Shown in pieces: positions 1-4,898 of a stretch of DNA of 6,653 nt. Position 1 is the first letter of the stretch, and every line of letters begins with the position of its first letter. The notes beneath the pieces are model-generated. The model was not told the origin of the DNA. It ran no database searches and worked only from the letters and a program-made list of their open reading frames with translations. The stretch is from Phycisphaerales bacterium. GTDB lineage: Bacteria > Planctomycetota > Phycisphaerae > Phycisphaerales > UBA1924. A program made the translations under genes and the position numbers. The DNA lies in contig JALSHW010000012.1 of NCBI GenBank assembly GCA_026982035.1, positions 1-6,653 of the forward strand, given 5' to 3'.

Positions 1-146
1 TGGCCAAGAAGTTTACCCTGATCTTCTCGACCTCCGATTATGGCATGCAACTCTTTGATCCCAATATCCTCAAGAACGGGCAGGGACAACTCCCCGTTCC
101 CAAACAATCCGATGATTCATTCGCTTCGTCGGATTCGGAGGATTGA
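1..146 (+). CDS. C-terminal end of a protein, possibly HflC-like SPFH protein (5' truncated)
   Basis: This open frame enters from the left edge (first full codon at base 3) and stops at TGA 144-146, giving 47 residues. It starts AKKFTLIFSTSDYGMQLFDP and ends in a Ser/Asp tail, SDDSFASSDSED. A hydrophobic beta strand followed by a Ser-Asp turn and an aromatic 'LF' resembles the C-terminal end of HflC/HflK proteins, where a strand precedes 'SPDSDFFRY'-like residues. SPFH proteins of this type usually come as adjacent pairs, and the next gene is HflK-like, so an HflC-like partner is a reasonable inference. The fragment is too short to prove it. The other two forward frames stop early (bases 19-21 and 56-58). 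The stop lies only 3 nt before the ATG of the next gene, and the acidic tail also carries that gene's ribosome binding site. Confidence 0.6.
   Translation, partial: AKKFTLIFSTSDYGMQLFDPNILKNGQGQLPVPKQSDDSFASSDSED
137..141 (+). promoter_or_regulatory. Ribosome binding site for the HflK-like gene
   Basis: GGAGG lies inside the last codons of the upstream gene, 8 nt before ATG 150 and 5 nt before the in-frame TTG 147. The spacing and the codon type favour ATG 150. The site lies within translated sequence, so the two genes are probably translationally coupled. Confidence 0.7.
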
Positions 147-149
147 TTG

Positions 150-1598
150 ATGCCCAACGATGATCAACATCTCGACGACCTGATCAATGGTCCGCAAGCC
201 AATGGTCAAGAACCTGAGCAGGCCCCAACGACTCCAAGCCGCACGGCTTCGGTGCAACTCCGCGATGGACAATCCGATCAAGACGCATCGGACATGGCCA
301 AGATGGATACGGCCAATCAATCGCTCGCCGAAGCACTCAAAATCACCTACGCCCTGCTCAAAGTTGCAATGGTTGTGCTTGTGGTGCTCTTTACCATCTC
401 AGGCGTTCAATCGATCAAAGAAGGTGAGCGAGGGATTAGTGTGCGATTTGGAAAACAAGTCCGCACCAATCTTGAGCCCGGATTCCAGTGGTCGTTCCCG
501 TACCCGATCGGCGAGATTGTGCGCGTCGGCGAGGGGTCGGTGGAAATGGCCGTCGCCAAGGAGTTCATGCCCAATATTCCAGGCGATCAATCTGATGAAG
601 AAGCCCTGGCCGTTTCGATTGATCGGTTCAACGATTCTTCGACCCTCAACCCGGCCAATGACGGTTCAAACATCACCGCAGATTTCAACATTGCTCACAC
701 CCAGTGGAGCGTGAACTATCGTCGGACGGATCATGCGTCGTATGTGTCCAATATTCTTCCGCATCAAGAGCGGTCGATCATGAAGGCCGCCGTCCAACGG
801 GCGGTGGTTCATGTGCTGGCGACGGTCAACATTGATGATTTGCTCAAGAACTCATCGGAGTCCTTATCCGGACAGGTTCGTGTGTTGGCCCAGCAGATGC
901 TTGATAATCTGGATTCAGGGATCAGCATCGACCGGATCGTCTTGACCCGAAAAAATGCGGCGTTGTCGCTGCGAAGCAAGTTCAGTTCAGTGCAGACGGC
1001 CGCCCAAACCGCAGGAAAAGCCCGTGAAGATGCGCTGTTGTTGCGTGATCAGATGCTCAACGAAGTGGCTGGCCGTGGGAGTGGCGTGTTGATTACAGAG
1101 ATCAACGAATACGAACGGTTGATCGAACTGAACAAGACGCAAGAAGCCGAACTTCAACTGGCGCGGATTGATGATATTCTCGAAGGTCGCTCCGTTGAAA
1201 TCGACGGCCAAATGACCGGCTCGTTGGTCTCCGGCGAAATCTCCGAACTGCTCACCCAAGCCCAATCCATGGCCTCAGACCGTGTGAGCCATGCGATGGC
1301 GCAACTGGAAAACTTCCGCTCCAAGCAAGCCCAGTATGAAGCCAATCCCAAGTTGATGATTGCTCGTGATTGGTCCAGTGCGATGGCTGAGTTTCTTGAC
1401 AAAGACTTCGTTTCCACGATCGTGCTGCCTAAAGGCGTGAGTTTGGAAATGCTCGTCAACAACGATCCAGACATCGCTCGCGAGATCGACCGCGAGAAGA
1501 AACGACGCGAGGCACAAGGGACACTCGATCAACGCCGCGAAGATATGCGTCGCTCGTTCTTCAAGACCCAACGCGGACTCAAAGAACCCGAGGAATAA
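150..1598 (+). CDS. HflK-like SPFH/band 7 membrane protein
   Basis: 482 residues from ATG 150 (TTG 147 would add one). A hydrophilic, probably cytoplasmic N-terminus of about 66 residues precedes one membrane segment (about 67-86), giving an N-in, C-out topology as in HflK. The SPFH domain follows immediately: KEGERGISVRFGK at about 90-102, then an 'LEPGFQW..PYPIGE' stretch at 108-123, which matches the HflK pattern. Residues about 136-172 form a polar insertion before the 'TADFNIAHTQWSVNYR' strand. A long helical, charged region (about 274-399) includes an 'SGEISELL' segment like that of planctomycete HflK homologues. The C-terminal strand IVLPKG (424-429) precedes a basic/acidic tail. In bacteria HflK and HflC form a membrane cage that modulates the FtsH protease; some SPFH proteins organise membrane microdomains. 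The ABC transporter genes 3 nt downstream suggest that this homologue may scaffold or regulate that transporter, which is inference. SPFH membership is firm; the HflK subtype is probable. Confidence 0.9.
   Translation: MPNDDQHLDDLINGPQANGQEPEQAPTTPSRTASVQLRDGQSDQDASDMAKMDTANQSLAEALKITYALLKVAMVVLVVLFTISGVQSIKEGERGISVRFGKQVRTNLEPGFQWSFPYPIGEIVRVGEGSVEMAVAKEFMPNIPGDQSDEEALAVSIDRFNDSSTLNPANDGSNITADFNIAHTQWSVNYRRTDHASYVSNILPHQERSIMKAAVQRAVVHVLATVNIDDLLKNSSESLSGQVRVLAQQMLDNLDSGISIDRIVLTRKNAALSLRSKFSSVQTAAQTAGKAREDALLLRDQMLNEVAGRGSGVLITEINEYERLIELNKTQEAELQLARIDDILEGRSVEIDGQMTGSLVSGEISELLTQAQSMASDRVSHAMAQLENFRSKQAQYEANPKLMIARDWSSAMAEFLDKDFVSTIVLPKGVSLEMLVNNDPDIAREIDREKKRREAQGTLDQRREDMRRSFFKTQRGLKEPEE
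1590..1594 (+). promoter_or_regulatory. Ribosome binding site for the ABC ATPase gene
   Basis: GAGGA overlaps the last codons of the HflK-like gene, 7 nt before ATG 1602. An A-rich spacer (TAAAAA) follows, which should keep the start site unstructured. Only 3 nt separate the stop and the start, so coupled translation is expected. Confidence 0.65.
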
Positions 1599-1601
1599 AA
1601 A

Positions 1602-2939
1602 ATGCCAGTGGCGAGCCCAGAATCCAATACAGAATCAGCAGCCAAAACCGACCATCGTCGTCCGGTGGTCGCGTGCCAACAACTCACCAAGACCTTCAAA
1701 GATTTCTGGATGCGTGACCAGGCCCGTGCCGTCGATAAACTCGATCTGGTCGTGCATGAAAAAGAAATCTTTGGGCTCCTGGGTCCAAACGGTTCAGGCA
1801 AAAGCACCACCATCAAACTCATCCTCGGGCTCCTCAAGCCCACCAGTGGCCGGGTCATGGTCTTTGATAAACCCACCACCCATGTGGCAACCAAAGCACG
1901 CATCGGATACCTCCCCGAAGAAAGCTACCTCTACCCGTTCCTCAACGCCCGCGAAACCCTCGATTACTACGGCAAACTCTTCCGTCTCGATTCCAAAACA
2001 CGAAAAACTCGCATCGACGAACTTCTCGAAATGGTCGGGCTCGAGCATGCTCAGTATCGGCCTGTGCGTGAATACTCCAAAGGCATGCAACGACGCATCG
2101 GCATCGCCCAAGCACTCATCAATGACCCTGATCTGCTGATCCTCGATGAACCCACCACCGGGCTCGATCCGATCGGGACCCGTCAGGTCAAAGATCTGAT
2201 CCTCGAACTGGGCCGGCGGGGCAAGTCCATCATCTTGTCGAGCCACCTGCTTACCGATGTCGAAGATGTCGTCGATCGCATGGTCATCCTCTATGGCGGT
2301 AAAATCCGAGGCGAAGGAACCTGCGACGATCTTCTCTCCTCCAAAGAACGCACCACCATCGAAACCGATGAACTCGATGACGCAACCATCGCCGAGATCG
2401 ACGAAGTGATTCGGAGACGCTCGGCGGGAAGCAAATCGATTCTGTCAGTCAGTTCGCCACGACAAAAACTCGAAGAACTCTTCCTGGGCATCGTTGAACA
2501 AGCCCAAGCCGAACGCACCGCAACCTCAGGCGTCACCCAAGGCGGAGAAACCGCGTCCTTCCTCCGCTCCACAGCCGCTCCCATCGTCGGGGCCGATCTC
2601 ATCGACAGTCTTTTGGAAACAGAAACTTCCGACGACGCATCCACCCCGGTTCAAGAAACCATTGAGCAGCCGGCGGATTCGTCGGTTTCATCGCCAGCAT
2701 CGCAAGATGATGATCAGGCCGACGATGGCGTGATCAGTGCATTGATGGGTGAATCCGATGAGATTGCCCAAACACCCAAGCCACAGGCACCAAAAGACGC
2801 CATCCATACCGATTCGGAGACTTCCGATGACGATGGCGACGATGATGTCGATACAGGGATCATTGATTCACTGCTTGAAGGCAACGATGAATCAGAATCA
2901 GAATCAGATTCGGGGTCTGATTCGAGGACTGGGCGGTGA
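1602..2939 (+). CDS. ABC-2 type transporter ATPase with acidic, motif-bearing C-terminal tail
   Basis: 445 residues. Residues about 22-300 form a complete nucleotide-binding domain of the CcmA/NatA/DrrA type (COG1131-like). Walker A GPNGSGKST is at 61-69, a Q-loop region IGYLPEES at 101-108 with Glu at the usual Gln position (common in this subfamily), the signature YSKGMQ at 158-163, Walker B LLILDEP at 178-184, the D-loop TGLDP at 186-190 and the H-loop His at 215. The family domain normally ends near 'LEELFLGIVEQ' (290-300). About 145 further residues follow, rich in Asp, Glu, Ser, Thr and Pro and predicted disordered. They hold three similar hydrophobic patches, LIDSLLE (about 333-339), VISALMG (377-383) and IIDSLLE (420-426), and end in a Ser/Asp/Glu tail. 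The protein should hydrolyse ATP on the cytoplasmic side to power the permease encoded immediately downstream. The substrate is unknown. The tail could bind a partner such as an SPFH protein or the permease; this is inference. The ATPase call is very secure. Confidence 0.97.
   Translation: MPVASPESNTESAAKTDHRRPVVACQQLTKTFKDFWMRDQARAVDKLDLVVHEKEIFGLLGPNGSGKSTTIKLILGLLKPTSGRVMVFDKPTTHVATKARIGYLPEESYLYPFLNARETLDYYGKLFRLDSKTRKTRIDELLEMVGLEHAQYRPVREYSKGMQRRIGIAQALINDPDLLILDEPTTGLDPIGTRQVKDLILELGRRGKSIILSSHLLTDVEDVVDRMVILYGGKIRGEGTCDDLLSSKERTTIETDELDDATIAEIDEVIRRRSAGSKSILSVSSPRQKLEELFLGIVEQAQAERTATSGVTQGGETASFLRSTAAPIVGADLIDSLLETETSDDASTPVQETIEQPADSSVSSPASQDDDQADDGVISALMGESDEIAQTPKPQAPKDAIHTDSETSDDDGDDDVDTGIIDSLLEGNDESESESDSGSDSRTGR
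2889..2906 (+). repeat. Three perfect tandem copies of GAATCA
   Basis: A hexamer microsatellite (GAATCA x3) encodes alternating Glu-Ser residues near the end of the ATPase tail and is followed by a related GATTCG. The unit length keeps the reading frame, so gain or loss of copies would change only the number of Glu-Ser pairs. Confidence 0.8.
2901..2923 (+). other. Inverted repeat (8 bp stem) just before the ATPase stop and permease start
   Basis: GAATCAGA (2901-2908) is perfectly complementary to TCTGATTC (2916-2923) across a 7-nt loop (TTCGGGG). The preceding GAATCA copies offer alternative left arms for the same right arm. The stem ends directly before the probable ribosome binding site of the permease. 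No T-run follows, so it is not an intrinsic terminator. It may affect initiation of the permease or may simply reflect the repeated Glu-Ser and Asp-Ser codons. Confidence 0.45.
2924..2928 (+). promoter_or_regulatory. Probable ribosome binding site for the permease gene
   Basis: GAGGA lies inside the end of the ATPase gene, 7 nt before GTG 2936 and 10 nt before ATG 2939. Both starts are in the same frame and overlap the ATPase stop TGA (2937-2939), so the spacing does not settle which is used. Confidence 0.5.
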
Positions 2940-4888
2940 TGTTCAACGCACGCATCCATGCTATAGATCGTTTTCAGCAGAACCGCATGTTCAAGATCGT
3001 GTCCTCGGCCTTGATACTCGCCGCCTTGTTGACCTACATCGGATTTGCGATCGTCGGATCAACAACCAACAAAGTCCAGAGCGACTGGGTCCCTGAGATG
3101 CCTGAGATGCTTCAGGATCAGAACGGCAACATCATTCCCAATCCATTGGCCGAGCGCGATAGACAGCTTCGTTCGATTCTGGACAGTTCTCAGTCTTCGA
3201 TCAATGCGGTCCTCAGTGTGTCGTTGGTGTGCTTGTTTATGGTGGCCGTGGTGTGGATGGGGCTGGGGTTGACCTATATCGGGACGGTGATGTTTGTGGG
3301 GTTGGTGGGTTGGCCTTTGTATTTCTTTGGCAATGGGCTCTGGTCGTCGTTGGGGTTTGTCCTCATCGGGGTGGTGACGCTGATGTTGAGCTTTACGGTG
3401 TTGCTTCGTGGGTTGCGGATTCTGCTCAGCAGTGCCCATCCGGTGACGGCGATTGCTCGCAATGTGTTGGCCGAAGCGATCCGTATGAAGATTTCGATTG
3501 TCTTTATTCTGCTCTTGGCCTTTATGCTCGCGGTGATGCCGATGATGCTCGATGCCGATCAACCATTGCGATACAGGGTTCAGGGCTTCTTGCAGTGGTC
3601 AACTTCACTCTCGTTCTGGTTGATTGCGTTGCTGGTGGTGTTCTTTAGTGCCGCGACGGTGTCGTATGAACAGCGTGAAAAGGTGATCTGGCAGACAATG
3701 ACCAAACCAGTGGCGGCGTGGCAATACATTCTGGGCAAATGGCTCGGCGTGATGCTGCTCTCCGGGGCGCTCCTGACGGTTGCCGGGCTTGGGATATTCC
3801 AGTTTACCGAATACCTTCGGACCCAGACGGCTCTGGGCGAGATCGCTCCCTACCAAGCCAGCGAAGGACGCATCATCACCGAGGATCGACTGATCCTCGA
3901 AACCCAAGTCTTGACGGCTCGGCAGTCCGTGATTCCAATGCTTCCCTTCCATCCACACGATCCAGAGTTTGACGCAGCACTCGAAGCCGAGGTTCAAAAG
4001 GAACGCCAACTCCAGACCGATTTCAATCCAACCCCAGGCCAACTCGCTGGCATGCGAGAAAAAATCTTTGAAGAGGCCGTCAGCGATTACCGATCCATTG
4101 ATCCGCGACATGAGGGTTATGCGACATTTTCTTTTGTGGGGCTTTCACAAGCCAAAAGAAACGGCAAGCCATTGAATCTGCGGTACAAGATCAACGCCGA
4201 GGGCAACCGTCCTGATGTGTTTTATGCATTGACCTTCTCCTTTGAAGATGGCACCATCATCCCCCGAAACCAAACCGGGCTCGGATTCTCCCACACCTTC
4301 ACCATCGATCCCCGATTCATCAACGACAAAGGCGAACTCAATCTCCAAATCTACAACGGCCGACTTGGGCTAGATCAAAACGATCGCATGATGATGCAGC
4401 CCAACCCCGGCACCATGACCATCCCCCCAGACGGGCTGGAAATCTCCTACCCGGTCGGCACTTTCCGCAGCAACTTCGCACGAATCATGACCGTTCTCTG
4501 GGTCAAACTGGCGATGCTCTCGATGATTGCCGTCTGGGCTTCGAGCTTTGCCTCATTCCCGGTGGCGTGTTTGATGTCGATTTCGGTATTCTTGATCGGC
4601 GAGTCGGCGGGATTTGTTCAATCGGCGCTGCCCGGCTGGGCGATGGACTCAGAATCGGTGGTTGGGGTCTTCCGAACGGGGATCTACCATTTTGCCAATG
4701 TCGTATCGAACTTCTTTAGTGTGTATCACGATCTCAAACCGACGGAACGCATCGCCGATGGTCGTGTGTTGAGTTGGGCTCAGGTGTCTTCTGGGGTGTT
4801 TGCGTTGGGCTTTGCGACGGGTGTGTTTTACTTGTTGAGCATCTACATCTTTACGCGCCGTCAACTGGCGATCTACTCTGGGAACTAG
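2939..4888 (+). CDS. ABC-2 type permease with large extracytoplasmic domain
   Basis: 649 residues from ATG 2939; GTG 2936 would add one. The ATG shares its A with the ATPase stop (TGATG), so the two are probably translationally coupled and form one transporter. Hydrophobic segments are at about 18-41, 90-112, 113-132, 135-157, 185-205, 223-243, 264-289, 516-534, 536-559 and 612-637, about ten in all. Between segments 6 and 7 lies the hallmark of ABC-2 permeases, a cytoplasmic 'YEQREKVIWQTMTKPV' helix followed by a 'W..ILGKWLG' motif (about 243-270), which contacts the ATPase. Between segments 7 and 8, residues about 290-511 form an external domain. Its first part is helical and charged. Its second part looks beta-rich (GYATFSFVGL, LRYKINAEG, YALTFSFEDGT, ELNLQIYNGR). 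A smaller external loop of about 48 residues follows segment 1. This form resembles permeases seen in planctomycetes. The substrate cannot be read from the sequence. Confidence 0.92.
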   Translation: MFNARIHAIDRFQQNRMFKIVSSALILAALLTYIGFAIVGSTTNKVQSDWVPEMPEMLQDQNGNIIPNPLAERDRQLRSILDSSQSSINAVLSVSLVCLFMVAVVWMGLGLTYIGTVMFVGLVGWPLYFFGNGLWSSLGFVLIGVVTLMLSFTVLLRGLRILLSSAHPVTAIARNVLAEAIRMKISIVFILLLAFMLAVMPMMLDADQPLRYRVQGFLQWSTSLSFWLIALLVVFFSAATVSYEQREKVIWQTMTKPVAAWQYILGKWLGVMLLSGALLTVAGLGIFQFTEYLRTQTALGEIAPYQASEGRIITEDRLILETQVLTARQSVIPMLPFHPHDPEFDAALEAEVQKERQLQTDFNPTPGQLAGMREKIFEEAVSDYRSIDPRHEGYATFSFVGLSQAKRNGKPLNLRYKINAEGNRPDVFYALTFSFEDGTIIPRNQTGLGFSHTFTIDPRFINDKGELNLQIYNGRLGLDQNDRMMMQPNPGTMTIPPDGLEISYPVGTFRSNFARIMTVLWVKLAMLSMIAVWASSFASFPVACLMSISVFLIGESAGFVQSALPGWAMDSESVVGVFRTGIYHFANVVSNFFSVYHDLKPTERIADGRVLSWAQVSSGVFALGFATGVFYLLSIYIFTRRQLAIYSGN

Positions 4889-4892
4889 GAGG
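4887..4892 (+). promoter_or_regulatory. Strong ribosome binding site for the TPR-like gene
   Basis: A perfect AGGAGG, extended by AAGG, overlaps the TAG stop of the permease and lies 6 nt before ATG 4899. It is the strongest Shine-Dalgarno match in the window, suggesting that the last gene is translated efficiently and perhaps independently of ribosomes leaving the permease. Confidence 0.85.
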
Positions 4893-4898
4893 AAGGCC

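Larger units (their letters stand above)
2502..2936 (+). other. Acidic disordered extension of the ATPase with three repeated hydrophobic motifs
   Basis: Codons 301-445 of the ABC ATPase. The segment lies beyond the normal end of the nucleotide-binding domain and is dominated by Asp, Glu, Ser, Thr, Pro and Gln. Three short patches recur with the pattern hydrophobic-I-[DS]-[SA]-L-[LM]-[EG], each followed by acidic residues: bases about 2592-2624, 2724-2762 and 2853-2891. Their spacing is about 44 residues. The repeat is clear at protein level but weak at DNA level, so the motif itself has probably been conserved. Confidence 0.7.

Noticed and set aside
147..149. TTG as the start of the HflK-like gene
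   Set aside because: The adjacent in-frame ATG at 150 has better spacing (8 nt) from GGAGG and is the stronger start codon.
187..714. Second + strand frame inside the HflK-like gene
   Set aside because: The product is low-complexity, rich in Arg, Ser and Pro, and fully overlaps a convincing SPFH coding region in another frame.
1794..2246. Open frame on the - strand (150 codons) opposite the ATPase core
   Set aside because: It is antisense to the Walker A to Walker B region of a clear ABC ATPase, so it is a by-product of that sequence.
2901..2923. Intrinsic terminator at the ATPase/permease junction
   Set aside because: The stem is only 8 bp, AT-rich, lies inside the coding region and is not followed by a T-run.
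2749..3096. + strand frame spanning the ATPase/permease junction
   Set aside because: It looked like a possible small gene bridging the two, but both flanking frames are strongly supported and the product is repetitive with no domain.
3059..3562. Open frame on the - strand (167 codons) opposite the permease
   Set aside because: Its product is a His/Gln/Arg/Pro-rich string typical of the reverse of membrane-segment codons. The sense strand clearly encodes permease membrane helices.
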